From assembly GCA_965215755.1 (NCBI GenBank), contig OZ244119.1:2046001-2110000 (forward strand): a stretch of DNA of 64,000 nt, written 5' to 3'. The position numbers and the translations under genes were made by a program. Positions within the stretch are counted from its first letter, which is position 1. Each line of letters starts with the position of its first letter. Positions 18,201-27,252 of this stretch are shown here, one piece after another. Source of the stretch: Tectiglobus sp965215755. GTDB lineage: Bacteria; Pseudomonadota; Alphaproteobacteria; Rhizobiales; Hyphomicrobiaceae. A model generated the notes under the pieces. It did not search any database. It was not told where the DNA came from and was given only the letters and a program-made list of their open reading frames with translations.

Positions 18201-18215
18201 TTAACGCGCTGTTAA
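18201..18215. promoter_or_regulatory. CtrA-binding box
   Basis: TTAA-CGCGCTG-TTAA is a perfect match to the full CtrA consensus TTAA-N7-TTAA. It lies 75 bp upstream of the rlpA start and about 155 bp from the start of the divergent GGDEF/EAL gene. CtrA is the alphaproteobacterial cell-cycle regulator of division, polarity and motility genes, so the context fits. Confidence 0.7.
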
Positions 18216-18290
18216 CCATTGCAGGGGTGATGTGCCAGTGGAGCCATAGGGCTCAATTCGATTGGTTCAATGCGAGTGTAGTGGCGTTCG

Positions 18291-18827
18291 ATGCGCGTTT
18301 TTCTGACTGACCCGGTTCACTGTCTGCGATTGTCAAAGTTCGCAGCAGTTGCCTTCCTGACAATGTTCCTGTCAGCCTGCTCGTCGCGCTCAAAGCCGGA
18401 GATGCGGTATTCGCCGCGGGTGGTTGCTCCCAATCAGCCGGTGCCAGTTGGTGGTGGTCGCTACAAGCTTGGCAGTCCTTACGTCATTAAGGGCGTGCGG
18501 TACGTTCCGAGAAATGATCCAAACTACAATCGTGTCGGTAAAGCCTCCTGGTATGGGGATCAGTTCCATGGACGGCTGACGGCCAATGGTGAGGTTTTTG
18601 ACGCCAACCGTATTTCTGCGGCTCACAAGACGCTGCCGTTGCCATCATTCGTGCGCATCACCAATCTCGACAATGGCCGCTCAATCGTTGCCCGCGTCAA
18701 TGATCGCGGACCATTTGTGACGGGGCGCATCATCGACGTCTCACGGGCTGGTGCCCGGAAGCTTGGGTTTCTCAGGCAGGGCACGGCCCGGGTGCGTGTG
18801 ACCTATGTCGGAGCGGCTCCACTATAG
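18291..18827 (+). CDS. rlpA: RlpA-family septal lipoprotein / lytic transglycosylase
   Basis: A 178-residue lipoprotein with lipobox LSAC (C30). The double-psi beta-barrel domain spans roughly 80-175: KASWYGDQFHGRLTANGEVFD, AAHKTLPLPSFVRITN and VNDRGPF, the core of RlpA enzymes that cut denuded glycan strands at the septum. No SPOR domain follows, which is common in alphaproteobacterial forms. The ATG lies directly downstream of a CtrA box. A minus-strand peptidoglycan peptidase gene and an S66 peptidase gene come next, making a small cell-wall group. Confidence 0.92.
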   Translation: MRVFLTDPVHCLRLSKFAAVAFLTMFLSACSSRSKPEMRYSPRVVAPNQPVPVGGGRYKLGSPYVIKGVRYVPRNDPNYNRVGKASWYGDQFHGRLTANGEVFDANRISAAHKTLPLPSFVRITNLDNGRSIVARVNDRGPFVTGRIIDVSRAGARKLGFLRQGTARVRVTYVGAAPL

Positions 18828-18865
18828 GCAGACATGGAGTTGTTGCTGTGTGCCGCCGGACCGGA

Positions 18866-19447
18866 TCACCGCCCGCTTCTCGAGAAATGATGGTAGTCCT
18901 TCTTTGTCGTCCAAGCGCCACCCCAATGCCAGCCAGCTTTCTGGAAGGCTGCCACAACCGGACCGTCGGCAACGATCATCCCAGGCACGGAGGCCAGCCG
19001 GTTTTCAGGATCGGCGTATGGAACGCCTGCCGGCGGTAGGATGTTGCCCTCAAACACGTAGGGGTTTTGCACCGGATTGATGTCAATGGCGGTTCCAAAT
19101 GCGTGCTCAGAGAGACCAGTGCCGCCGACAATCTCGCGAAAGTTAAATGCACTCGCATTGTTGGCATCCATAGAAGCATTGTCATCACCGTCGAAGTGAT
19201 CAATTAAGCGCATGGACGCGATTGGGAAGCGAGCTGCCATTAGGTCAGCGAATATTGTCAGGACGTCTTCAGCGACCGATGCTGCAACCACCATCTCGCC
19301 GGTTTGGTCGACACTATCGAAGTCGACATAGGGAATGGAGAGCAGCGCAAGCTGGTCGCGTGCAGGGCAGTCAGGTCTGTCCTGCCATGAACGGCCCTTC
19401 ATCAATTGCCAGGTATTGTCGTCAATCGCTGCCGCCGTACCGCGCAT
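18866..19447 (-). CDS. M15-family peptidoglycan peptidase
   Basis: A 193-residue zinc D-Ala-D-Ala carboxypeptidase or endopeptidase of the M15C type (phage L5/VanY-like). The catalytic pattern SEHAFGTAIDINP supplies H115 and D122, and KDYHHF supplies the third zinc ligand H187. FNFREIVGG and WHWGGAWT match the family. No signal peptide is apparent at the chosen ATG, so either it is exported by another route or it acts on turnover products in the cytoplasm. It is convergent with rlpA (39 bp apart). Confidence 0.85.
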   Translation of the reverse strand: MRGTAAAIDDNTWQLMKGRSWQDRPDCPARDQLALLSIPYVDFDSVDQTGEMVVAASVAEDVLTIFADLMAARFPIASMRLIDHFDGDDNASMDANNASAFNFREIVGGTGLSEHAFGTAIDINPVQNPYVFEGNILPPAGVPYADPENRLASVPGMIVADGPVVAAFQKAGWHWGGAWTTKKDYHHFSRSGR

Positions 19448-19591
19448 TGCCTATCCTAACCCTCTGGACGTTATCATCTTGCAGCTCATTTCTACGATGA
19501 TCCAACCGTGTTGTCAGTATCTTGTAACGCTCATGTTGTTGCGTTTGGCATCCTGTAAGTGTGGTACGATATCGATAAAGCTTTTTGAAAG

Positions 19592-20554
19592 ATGAGAGCC
19601 GTTGTCATGATCGATGAAGCTGATCAACCACTGTTGCGGGAAGGCGCTGTCGTCACCGTGATTGCGCCGTCGCGCTGGATTGAAGTGTCAGTCGCTGCTG
19701 ATGTGACAGAGCTGGCCGCGGCAGTTGGATTGCAGCTCAATTTCTCCGAGCAATGCTTCGTTCAACACCATCAGCTTGCGGGCAACGACAATGAGCGGGC
19801 GCGTACGTTTCAATCTACGCTGGCCGATCCACTCATTGACGCGATCTGGTTTGCGCGCGGCGGTTATGGTGCCGGGCGCATGATGGAACACGTGGACTGG
19901 ACGCAGCTCGTCTCGCAGTGCCGCGGTCAAGCTAAGAAGGTTGTCATCGGCTATAGCGATGCTACGCCGTTGTTGGAGACGGTCTCACGCCTCGGTTTGG
20001 GCCATGCTGTTCATGGGGCCATGCCGGTGGACGTTGCCAGTGATGCCAACCGATTGGCTCCGCAACGCCTCTTAGCCGATCTTGTCCGCGCACCGCGAGG
20101 TTCGCTTAATCAGCGGGCGGCTGCGGGTTGTAAAGTGCTGCGGCCGGGGACGGCGCAGGGGCGGCTGCGCGGCGGGAACTTGACGTTGCTGACGAAGATG
20201 CTCAATGGCGATCACAAGATGCGATTTGCCGGTTCTGTTCTCGTCGTGGAGGATGTCGAGGAGTACGACTACGCGATCGACCGCGATTTGCTGTGCCTTC
20301 GGCAGGCTGGCGCCCTGGAAGACCTTGCTGGTTTGATGGTTGGCCAGTTTACCAAGACGATCGCAAGCGCGGTTCCGTTCGATCAGAGCGTCGCCGAGAT
20401 GGCTCTGCATCACACGCGTGACTACCACTATCCTGTGCTGAACGGCCTGCCCTGCGGGCATGGAACGCCGAATGAGCCACTTCTACTGGATGCTCCGGTG
20501 GCATTCGTAGCGACTGACGACCATATCACATGGGGAGTCGACAGTGGGGCATAG
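19592..20554 (+). CDS. ldcA: LD-carboxypeptidase (peptidase S66)
   Basis: Murein tetrapeptide carboxypeptidase of 320 residues that trims the terminal D-Ala from recycled tetrapeptides in the cytoplasm. The Ser-Glu-His triad is visible: S122 (GYSDATP), E220 (VVEDVEE) and H290 (PCGHGTPN). The length is normal and there is no signal peptide, as expected. An ATG five codons in (19607) is an alternative start. It completes a cluster of three peptidoglycan enzymes with rlpA and the M15 peptidase. Confidence 0.9.
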   Translation: MRAVVMIDEADQPLLREGAVVTVIAPSRWIEVSVAADVTELAAAVGLQLNFSEQCFVQHHQLAGNDNERARTFQSTLADPLIDAIWFARGGYGAGRMMEHVDWTQLVSQCRGQAKKVVIGYSDATPLLETVSRLGLGHAVHGAMPVDVASDANRLAPQRLLADLVRAPRGSLNQRAAAGCKVLRPGTAQGRLRGGNLTLLTKMLNGDHKMRFAGSVLVVEDVEEYDYAIDRDLLCLRQAGALEDLAGLMVGQFTKTIASAVPFDQSVAEMALHHTRDYHYPVLNGLPCGHGTPNEPLLLDAPVAFVATDDHITWGVDSGA

Positions 20555-20652
20555 ACCGGACTTGATTGGCGCACGCCCGACTGGTGCTTTGGATTCACGT
20601 GCTGGTTGCGAGGTGGGCCGCAAAGAGAGCGCCTGACGACCAAACCAGAACG

Positions 20653-21204
20653 CTAGAGCTTTTGGAATGTATCACCGACGCTGATTGTGCCTGGCTCGAC
20701 GACGCGGGCGTAGATCCCGCGCAGTTTATATGTGTCACCATCGCCGACATTAACGAATACGCAGGCATCTCGCCCGTACCGATCAATGAATTTGGCGCAG
20801 CCCTTATGCGGCGTGTCTGTGATCTCCAACACCGTATTGCCGACAGCGACGCGCTGTCCGGGTGGGAGATTGTCCGGCGTAAGATCCATATCGATGAAAA
20901 TATTGTCTCCTGCGGGCGGCCAATTTGCTTTGTCGCCCGCAATGAGTTCGATACACCGCGCGTTCATAATGCAGATCTGAACGTCCGGATGCGGCCGGCC
21001 GTCATCAGTCGTCTTCCAGCAGCCTTTGGCCCAGTGATCGCCATGAACACCACCATCGAGACTGACCTCACAAGATGTGACAGGCGTGCGTTGCTCAGAA
21101 GCCGGGCGCACGACAATCGCTTTGATCTCACCGTTGTCTTTGGGGGAGGCCAGGATGTGCGGCAGTCCAGCCTTTAGTTCGTCCATTGATTTATGCTGTG
21201 GCAC
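20653..21204 (-). CDS. MOSC-domain protein
   Basis: A 183-residue single MOSC domain, the fold of the molybdenum-cofactor sulfurase C-terminus. Conserved parts are LDGGVHGDHW, the central DTPHKGCAKFIDRYG with the invariant cysteine, and RGIYARVVEPGTISVGD. Such stand-alone proteins are thought to handle sulfur transfer to metal cofactors or detoxify N-hydroxylated compounds; the specific role is unknown. The GTG start has AGGGA nine bases upstream. It follows the dehydrogenase gene on the same strand by about 55 bp and may be co-transcribed. Confidence 0.88.
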   Translation of the reverse strand: MPQHKSMDELKAGLPHILASPKDNGEIKAIVVRPASEQRTPVTSCEVSLDGGVHGDHWAKGCWKTTDDGRPHPDVQICIMNARCIELIAGDKANWPPAGDNIFIDMDLTPDNLPPGQRVAVGNTVLEITDTPHKGCAKFIDRYGRDACVFVNVGDGDTYKLRGIYARVVEPGTISVGDTFQKL

Positions 21205-21258
21205 CTGACTTGTCCCTGCGGTGGCTGGAGTGGGTGAGAATAAGAGCCGGCGACTGTC

Positions 21259-22137
21259 TCAGCCTAGCTTCTTGCGGGTGAGGTCGTAGATCAGAGTGAA
21301 GTCGCTTTGTGGCTCAAGCTGGTCGACGCATTCCTGCCAGACACTTGCCACCTCGGTCCCAACCCGCGTCGGCGTTCCGGCCTCCTTGGCATTCTGCAGA
21401 TAGAGCTGGACATCCTTGTTGAGAAGCTCGGCAAAGAAACCCGCGGCGAACTTTTCCGTCAGAACCTGTTGTGGGAACTTGTCACGTGTTGCCGTGTTCA
21501 TGCCTGTCGACACATTCACGACATCGAGGATGGTCTTCATATCGAGGCCTTGAGATTGGCCGAACAGGACAGCTTCGGTCGTGGCGGCCATGGCTGTGCC
21601 TGAAAGGAAGTTGTTCAGAAGTTTGACGGCCTGGCCCTGACCGGGATGGTCTCCGACGTGGAAGGGATTGCCACAGAACGAGTCGACGATTGCCTTGTGG
21701 CGGTCAAGTTCGGCCTTGGGGCCACCCCACATGAGCGTGATGGTGCCTGCGACTGCGCCAGCCTTGCCGCCGCTCACAGGGGCATCAACGTAGGTCATGC
21801 CGACGCCTTGCAATGTCGCTGCGGCGGATTTCGCAGCATCGAGTCCAATGGTTGAGAGATCGACAACGACCTTTGCCCGGGCGTCTTTTGCGGCTGCGAT
21901 TTCACTTGCGACGGCGTTGACGATGGGACCGTCAGGCAATGACAGGAAAACGGTGTCTGCGTTCTGAATGACTTGCGCGATATCCGATGCTGCCTTCGCT
22001 CCTGGTGGCAACCTCGCGTCGGTACCGGCTTTGTCGAAGCATATCAATTCAGCGCCGCCTTTCGCGATATTGGCCGCCATCGGGCCGCCCATCTGACCAA
22101 GGCCGATGAAGCCGATGACTTTAGGTTGCTCGCTCAT
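21259..22137 (-). CDS. Beta-hydroxyacid dehydrogenase (3-hydroxyisobutyrate dehydrogenase family)
   Basis: NAD(P)-dependent dehydrogenase of 292 residues. The N-terminal Rossmann motif GFIGLGQMGGPMA, the substrate-binding DAPVSGGKAGA and the catalytic lysine in GQAVKLLNNFL identify the family, which includes 3-hydroxyisobutyrate, tartronate semialdehyde and related 2-hydroxymethyl acid dehydrogenases. Substrate choice cannot be read. GGAG precedes the ATG. It is divergent from the dehalogenase gene; a joint role is possible but unsupported. Confidence 0.9.
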   Translation of the reverse strand: MSEQPKVIGFIGLGQMGGPMAANIAKGGAELICFDKAGTDARLPPGAKAASDIAQVIQNADTVFLSLPDGPIVNAVASEIAAAKDARAKVVVDLSTIGLDAAKSAAATLQGVGMTYVDAPVSGGKAGAVAGTITLMWGGPKAELDRHKAIVDSFCGNPFHVGDHPGQGQAVKLLNNFLSGTAMAATTEAVLFGQSQGLDMKTILDVVNVSTGMNTATRDKFPQQVLTEKFAAGFFAELLNKDVQLYLQNAKEAGTPTRVGTEVASVWQECVDQLEPQSDFTLIYDLTRKKLG

Positions 22138-22308
22138 GTCGTTTAATCTCCAAGGGAAATTTTCAGGAATCTATCCAGGCAGCAGATCTGTCGGCAATGA
22201 GAGACGGCTGTCCTAGGCTTGTGGTTGAATTGTCTTTCAGGTCTATAGTGAGGCCTAAGATCGGTCCAGCCAAGAGTGCCGAAGAAACTTCAAATGGAGG
22301 ATGATGTC

Positions 22309-23202
22309 ATGCCTATTGCGCCGGCACGTTATGGTGAGAAACAGTTTGCGACCGTCAACGGTCGACAGATGGCGTACGTCGATGTCGGTGAAGGACCGGC
22401 CATCATTTTTCAACACGGCAACCCGACATCATCCTATCTGTGGCGCAATGTCATGCCGCACTGTGAGGGACTAGGCCGGCTCATTGCCTGTGATCTGATC
22501 GGCATGGGCGACAGTGACAAGCTGGAGAACTCAGGTCCGGGGCGCTACACATTCGCTGAGCAGAAAGATTATCTCTTTGCGCTTTGGGAAGAGATCGGCG
22601 TTGGTGATGACGTCGTGCTTGTCATCCACGACTGGGGCTCCGCACTGGGCTTTCACTGGGCCGAGCAAAACCGTGAACGTGTCCAGGGAATTGCCTACAT
22701 GGAGAGCATTGTGCAGCCCCTGACGTGGGCTGCTTGGCCCGAGAATGCGCGTAACGTTTTCCAAGGCTTCCGGTCGGATGCCGGCGAAGAGATGGTGCTC
22801 GAGAAGAACATCTTCGTCGAGCGCGTCCTGCCGAGCTCCGTGATGCGCGCGATGACGGACGAAGAAATGACTGAGTATCGCCGGCCATTCAATTCTCCTG
22901 GTGAGGGGCGCCGCCCGACTCTAACATGGCCGCGACAAATCCCAATCGAAGGTCAGCCGGAGGATGTTGTTGCAACGGTCGAGCGCTATGGAGCGTGGCT
23001 GGCCGGAAGTGACGTTGCCAAGCTCTTCATCAATGCGGAACCGGGGTCTATTCTAACCGGTGCGCAACGTGAGTTCTGCCGATCCTGGCCGAACCAAACG
23101 GAAGTTACCGTCAAGGGTACACATTTCATTCAGGAGGATAGCCCGGATGAAATTGGCAAGGCTGTGGCGGACTTTGTCAAAGGGCTGCGCGGCCTGAGTT
23201 GA
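22309..23202 (+). CDS. Haloalkane dehalogenase, LinB-like (HLD-II)
   Basis: Alpha/beta hydrolase of 297 residues that would hydrolyse a carbon-halogen bond to an alcohol and halide. With the ATG at 22309 the key residues fall on the LinB numbers: halide-binding N38 and W109, nucleophile D108, acid E132 and base H272. The start is supported by GGAGG eight bases upstream; a GTG 11 codons earlier is weaker. Complete conservation of the five catalytic residues supports true dehalogenase activity over plain esterase (D108 not S). No other dehalogenation gene is adjacent. Confidence 0.92.
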   Translation: MPIAPARYGEKQFATVNGRQMAYVDVGEGPAIIFQHGNPTSSYLWRNVMPHCEGLGRLIACDLIGMGDSDKLENSGPGRYTFAEQKDYLFALWEEIGVGDDVVLVIHDWGSALGFHWAEQNRERVQGIAYMESIVQPLTWAAWPENARNVFQGFRSDAGEEMVLEKNIFVERVLPSSVMRAMTDEEMTEYRRPFNSPGEGRRPTLTWPRQIPIEGQPEDVVATVERYGAWLAGSDVAKLFINAEPGSILTGAQREFCRSWPNQTEVTVKGTHFIQEDSPDEIGKAVADFVKGLRGLS

Positions 23203-23338
23203 TCTGAAGATGGCGCCTCGGATCCGTAACACTCGGCAATTCTTGCGCGATTATCTCAAATTGAAAATACCGGTTTAACAGGACTTTTGCGGCTTTCTGC
23301 CATGGTCAGGAGAGATAGGGGCTCCGGGGTAGAAAGTC

Positions 23339-24379
23339 GTGAAGAAAGTATTTTTCTTCGTTCCAGTTTGTTTGGTTTTAGTGGGCTGTCTCGGTGAAGG
23401 GGCGGTTCCTCAGGGCGACCCTCGCAACCATGTCGTAACCAAACTACGCGGGCATAAGTTCCAACCGGATGCAATGGTCGCGACCAACGAGCGTTACTAC
23501 TGGGCTCAAGAGGTATTCGATGGTTATCGCAGGTCGCGTGATGCGGATCTGCCTCGTGCGATCAAGGTGATACCTTCGTCATCCTGCACGCCGAAAGCGC
23601 CAGAAGCTGGTGCCTATGTGGCGCATGTCAATATCAGCAATGGGCAGCAGGACAGTTCGCTCTACGAGTTTAGCCGTCGTGATGTCGGGAAACGTGCGAA
23701 ACAGCTGATCAAGTCCTATGTTGCTTCGCAGGGACGAAGCAGCCGTGTCAGCAGTTACCGGGGCAGCGACGGTCTGAAGCTCGTCAATGTGGCGGTCACA
23801 AAATCAGATCAGCCAGTGCACCTGATCCTCACTTCACAGATGGGTGTTCTCTGGAATATCCAGAAATCAGACGAGGCTGAGATTTCGGGCATTTCAGTGA
23901 TTGGACCCAGAGGTGCCGGGCTTGCGAATGTTCCGGAGGGGACCGAGATCGAAGGTCTCTTCGGTCAAGTCCTGCGGTCCTGTCGAATTGTTCCGGCGCG
24001 GATGCCGAAGGATCATTGGAGCTTCGTTGAGTACGCGATCGAGAACCCCAGGAAATCTAATCAGAGATTGTTGAGCCAGAACTATGCCCGCGCCGGAACT
24101 TATGCACGCTGGTTGCAGCAGTCATTCGGGTTGGTTGGCAGTCGCACTGTGATTGATCCTATGGCCGTGGGTAACGTCCTCATCGGAGATGCGCCGACAG
24201 ATCCAGGGATGCGCATTGCCTATCGCCCAATCAAAGATGCCACCGTGCATATTTCGCGAAACGACTACGTATTTGCGGCCAGTCGCGCAGACTACGGCGA
24301 GCGGATTACGAAGCTTGTCACTGATGCAGCCGAGCAGGCGATTGGTGGTGACCTCAAGACTTTGCTGAGAGGGTCCTGA
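23339..24379 (+). CDS. Predicted lipoprotein of unknown function
   Basis: A 346-residue protein with a signal peptide ending in lipobox LVGC (cysteine near 17), so it is probably attached to a membrane facing the periplasm. The mature part includes a segment with HVNISNGQQDSS and a later RDYGERI-like helical C-terminus; no family was recognised. It is followed after two bases by a second unknown gene, so the two form an operon. The GTG start has GGGGTAG upstream. Confidence 0.75.
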   Translation: MKKVFFFVPVCLVLVGCLGEGAVPQGDPRNHVVTKLRGHKFQPDAMVATNERYYWAQEVFDGYRRSRDADLPRAIKVIPSSSCTPKAPEAGAYVAHVNISNGQQDSSLYEFSRRDVGKRAKQLIKSYVASQGRSSRVSSYRGSDGLKLVNVAVTKSDQPVHLILTSQMGVLWNIQKSDEAEISGISVIGPRGAGLANVPEGTEIEGLFGQVLRSCRIVPARMPKDHWSFVEYAIENPRKSNQRLLSQNYARAGTYARWLQQSFGLVGSRTVIDPMAVGNVLIGDAPTDPGMRIAYRPIKDATVHISRNDYVFAASRADYGERITKLVTDAAEQAIGGDLKTLLRGS

Positions 24380-24381
24380 TC

Positions 24382-25134
24382 ATGTCTGATCTTGCCAAGG
24401 TTGTCAGTGCTGTTGTTGGCCTGGTTGCTTCATGCTTCTTTCTCTACACGAATTTTATGGTCTATCAGTCTGCGTCCACTGTGATGGGGGTCATCAACCC
24501 AAGTGATCCGTTGCGTGGCACACTGAATGTGGTCGACAATCGACATGAGAAGTCTGGCCGTCTGAAATATGGCTATCTGGCCATGGCCAATTTCGACGCT
24601 ATTGAAGCCGAGCGGTCGGTCAATTTCTCGACCTACGTCAGTTTGCGCTCAATGCTGCGCTCCGGCGAAACGCTTCCAGACCGCGACTATCGCGAGGTTT
24701 TTGCGCAGGCCAGAGCAGTTGAGTATGCGCACCAGGAGTGTGATCTGATCAAGCAATACTTCGCTCGAGAATGTGTGGTGAAGCATGTACGAGCGTCGAC
24801 GGACAAGACCGGAAAATCAATCCGGATCATTGCCCGATTGAGCTTCATCCAAGCAGGTGACTTCGGCGATATCAGTGATACGTCGGCGACATGGTCTTTC
24901 CGCGATATTACTTCGCGCATCAAGGTTGCTGAAGCGGCAAAGGCGCGAACCCTGCGGAGCCGGGCCAAGGTCTATCGTAAGGTCATGCGTGAATGCGCAT
25001 CCATTCGGCGACGCGAGGGCAATTGCGCCATCACCGGTTTGTCGATCTCCGCGCGGCGTAGTCGCAAGTCAGGACTGATCCGTATGTCCGCGTCTGCAAA
25101 GTATGCGTTTTTGAAGCGGCTGCAGGGTGTGTGA
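24382..25134 (+). CDS. Membrane-anchored protein of unknown function
   Basis: A 250-residue protein with one N-terminal membrane helix (about 7-29) and a basic, probably periplasmic remainder. It contains cysteines in HQECDLIKQYFARECVV and MRECASIRRREGNC that could pair. No family was recognised. It starts two bases after the lipoprotein gene, strongly suggesting coupled translation and a shared function at the envelope. Confidence 0.7.
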   Translation: MSDLAKVVSAVVGLVASCFFLYTNFMVYQSASTVMGVINPSDPLRGTLNVVDNRHEKSGRLKYGYLAMANFDAIEAERSVNFSTYVSLRSMLRSGETLPDRDYREVFAQARAVEYAHQECDLIKQYFARECVVKHVRASTDKTGKSIRIIARLSFIQAGDFGDISDTSATWSFRDITSRIKVAEAAKARTLRSRAKVYRKVMRECASIRRREGNCAITGLSISARRSRKSGLIRMSASAKYAFLKRLQGV

Positions 25135-25181
25135 TTGACCACGAACTGCATCAAGTGAATGGCGCAGATGTTCAAGGGAAT

Positions 25182-25871
25182 TCAAGATATAGCGCGCCGA
25201 AGCGCTGCACGGGCCAGCAGACGGGTCGAGTCTAGAATTGGGAGTGAGGCGTTAGTCTCATCAACAATCAGTGGAATTTCCGTACAGCCCAATATGACGG
25301 CATCACAACCGCGCTGCCTAAGCTGGTCGATAGCAGTGCAGTAGAACGCGATCGACTCTGGCTGAAATCTGCTGTTGACGAGCTCATCCATAATGATGCG
25401 ACCAAGCTCGACTCGCTGGTTGTCCGGTGGAAGTTCAATTTCAATGCCGTGTTGGCTTAGTTTGTCGGGATAGACGTTACTCGCCATCAGCCAGGTTGTG
25501 CCAAGCAGGCCGAGTTTCTTGAAGCCTCGTGCGCTAGCCTCATTGCAGACGGCATCCGCAATATGCATCCAAGGCCGTGGTGAGCGCTCAGCGACGTCGT
25601 CAAAGGCCTGATGGATTGTGTTGTCCGGGCAGATGAGAAAATCAGCGCCAATCCGGGCGAGTTTTTCGGAAGATGCCAGCATCAAATCGGCAATGCCCTT
25701 GACGTCGCCTTGGTCGAGGCAGGTCACGTAGTCTGCGAGAGAGGGGGTATGCATGGAAACTTCGGGGTGAGCATGGGGGCCTAGAAATTTGGCGCCCTCA
25801 ACGCAGATCGTGCGGTAACACAATGATGCGCCTTCCGCCGAACACGCGACTATGCCGATATGTTTGGTCAA
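25182..25871 (-). CDS. Aspartate/glutamate racemase-family protein
   Basis: About 229 residues of the PLP-independent two-cysteine racemase superfamily (aspartate racemase, hydantoin racemase and maleate isomerase relatives). The first cysteine lies in ICPDNTIHQ and the second in ILGCTEIPLIV; both are present, so it is likely catalytic. A TTG at 25871 was chosen because AGGAG lies nine bases upstream and the protein then begins TKHIGIVACSAEG as in the family; a GTG nine codons earlier (25898) is the alternative. It follows the CoA-transferase gene closely and probably shares its transcript. Confidence 0.8.
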   Translation of the reverse strand: MTKHIGIVACSAEGASLCYRTICVEGAKFLGPHAHPEVSMHTPSLADYVTCLDQGDVKGIADLMLASSEKLARIGADFLICPDNTIHQAFDDVAERSPRPWMHIADAVCNEASARGFKKLGLLGTTWLMASNVYPDKLSQHGIEIELPPDNQRVELGRIIMDELVNSRFQPESIAFYCTAIDQLRQRGCDAVILGCTEIPLIVDETNASLPILDSTRLLARAALRRAIS

Positions 25872-25901
25872 ATAGCGCGCTCCTGGAAAACCATGCACCG
25901 A

Positions 25902-27137
25902 TCAGCTGTCAGCCGTGCGTCGCTTGAACTCGGCCTCAACCCGTTCCGCCAATTCGCTGGAAATCGTGCCGGCATTCACCATTTCGTGCAGGACTTCGTG
26001 CGTATGTTGTCCAACGCGAGGACCTGGATGCGTGATCGCGCCGGGCGTTCGCGATAGGATCGGAAAGACGTTTTGCATGGCAATCTTGCCGAGATCCTCA
26101 TCGTCGACCCAGGTAATGCTCTCGCGGGCCTTGTACTGAGGGTCTTCGAATGCCTGGTCGACGGAATAGATTGGCGCTATGGCGGCTTCGACACGCTCAA
26201 ACTCGTCAAGCACTTCCTGCAGAGGACGTTCCCTGATCCAATCTGCGACTTTGCCATCAATCTCATCGACGTTGGCGCGACGGTCGGCGGGAGTCGCGAA
26301 ACGCTCGTCCTCTGCCCAGTCCTTGCCACCGACCAATGCCATCACGCGGCGGGCGATGCTGGGGGCCGACGTTGATATGGCGACCCACCGACCTTCCTTG
26401 GTTTGGTAGGTGTTGCGTGGAACGTTGTTGACGGACCGATTGCCGGCGCGGTTTTGGACGACACCCAATTGATCATAAGTTGTCGATTGTGCGCCCAACA
26501 ACGAGAACAGTGGTTCATAGAGGGAAATGTCGATGTATTGGCCCAGGCCGCTGCCTTTCACATCGCGTTCGTAAATCGCGAACATGGCGGCAAACACACC
26601 GTGGTATGCGGCAATGCCATCGGCGAGGCCAATCGAGGGCAGCGTCGGCGGGCCATCTTCTTCCCCGGTAATATGAGCGAACCCACTCATTGATTCTGCC
26701 AGCGTTCCAAAGCCTGCCCGGTGCTTGTACGGCCCGGTTTGGCCGAAGCCTGTCACGCGCATCATCACAAGCTTCGGGTTGATGGCAGATAATGTTTCCC
26801 AACCGAGGCCCCACTTCTCAAGAGTTCCGGTGCGGAAGTTCTCAATCAGGACATCGGCATCCTTGACCAATGCCTTGAGAACCGCTGCGCCATCCTCCGA
26901 CTTAAGGTCGAGAACAACTGATCGCTTGTTGCGGCCAACCACCTTCCACCACATGCCGTGTCCGTCTTTGGAGAGCCCCATGCCACGCAATGCATCACCT
27001 TGCGGGTGCTCGATCTTGATCACGTCGGCTCCGAATTCGCCGAAGACAGTGGCGGCCATCGGTCCGGCGAGAATGGTCGCACAGTCGATGACCTTCAAAC
27101 CATCGATTGGTCCGAAGGGGGGCATTGCCTGGGACAA
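25902..27137 (-). CDS. CaiB/BaiF family III CoA transferase
   Basis: Acyl-CoA:carboxylate CoA transferase of 411 residues that would activate a carboxylic acid by moving CoA from a donor thioester. Family features include the N-terminal DCATILAGPMAATVFGEFGADVIKIE block and the catalytic aspartate D173 in GLADGIAAYHG. Length is normal. It sits between the dioxygenase and the racemase in a same-strand cluster and probably supplies the CoA thioester that the MaoC hydratase of the cluster uses. Confidence 0.93.
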   Translation of the reverse strand: MSQAMPPFGPIDGLKVIDCATILAGPMAATVFGEFGADVIKIEHPQGDALRGMGLSKDGHGMWWKVVGRNKRSVVLDLKSEDGAAVLKALVKDADVLIENFRTGTLEKWGLGWETLSAINPKLVMMRVTGFGQTGPYKHRAGFGTLAESMSGFAHITGEEDGPPTLPSIGLADGIAAYHGVFAAMFAIYERDVKGSGLGQYIDISLYEPLFSLLGAQSTTYDQLGVVQNRAGNRSVNNVPRNTYQTKEGRWVAISTSAPSIARRVMALVGGKDWAEDERFATPADRRANVDEIDGKVADWIRERPLQEVLDEFERVEAAIAPIYSVDQAFEDPQYKARESITWVDDEDLGKIAMQNVFPILSRTPGAITHPGPRVGQHTHEVLHEMVNAGTISSELAERVEAEFKRRTADS

Positions 27138-27252
27138 GGGTCTCTTACTCCTTACTTGATCTGCGGCGCGAATTTCAGAGCGGAGTTAGACGCGTCAGGC
27201 CTCCTCCAGCCTTGCTCATGATCTTAGCGGACCCGAGTCAAGTCGCGCTCAA

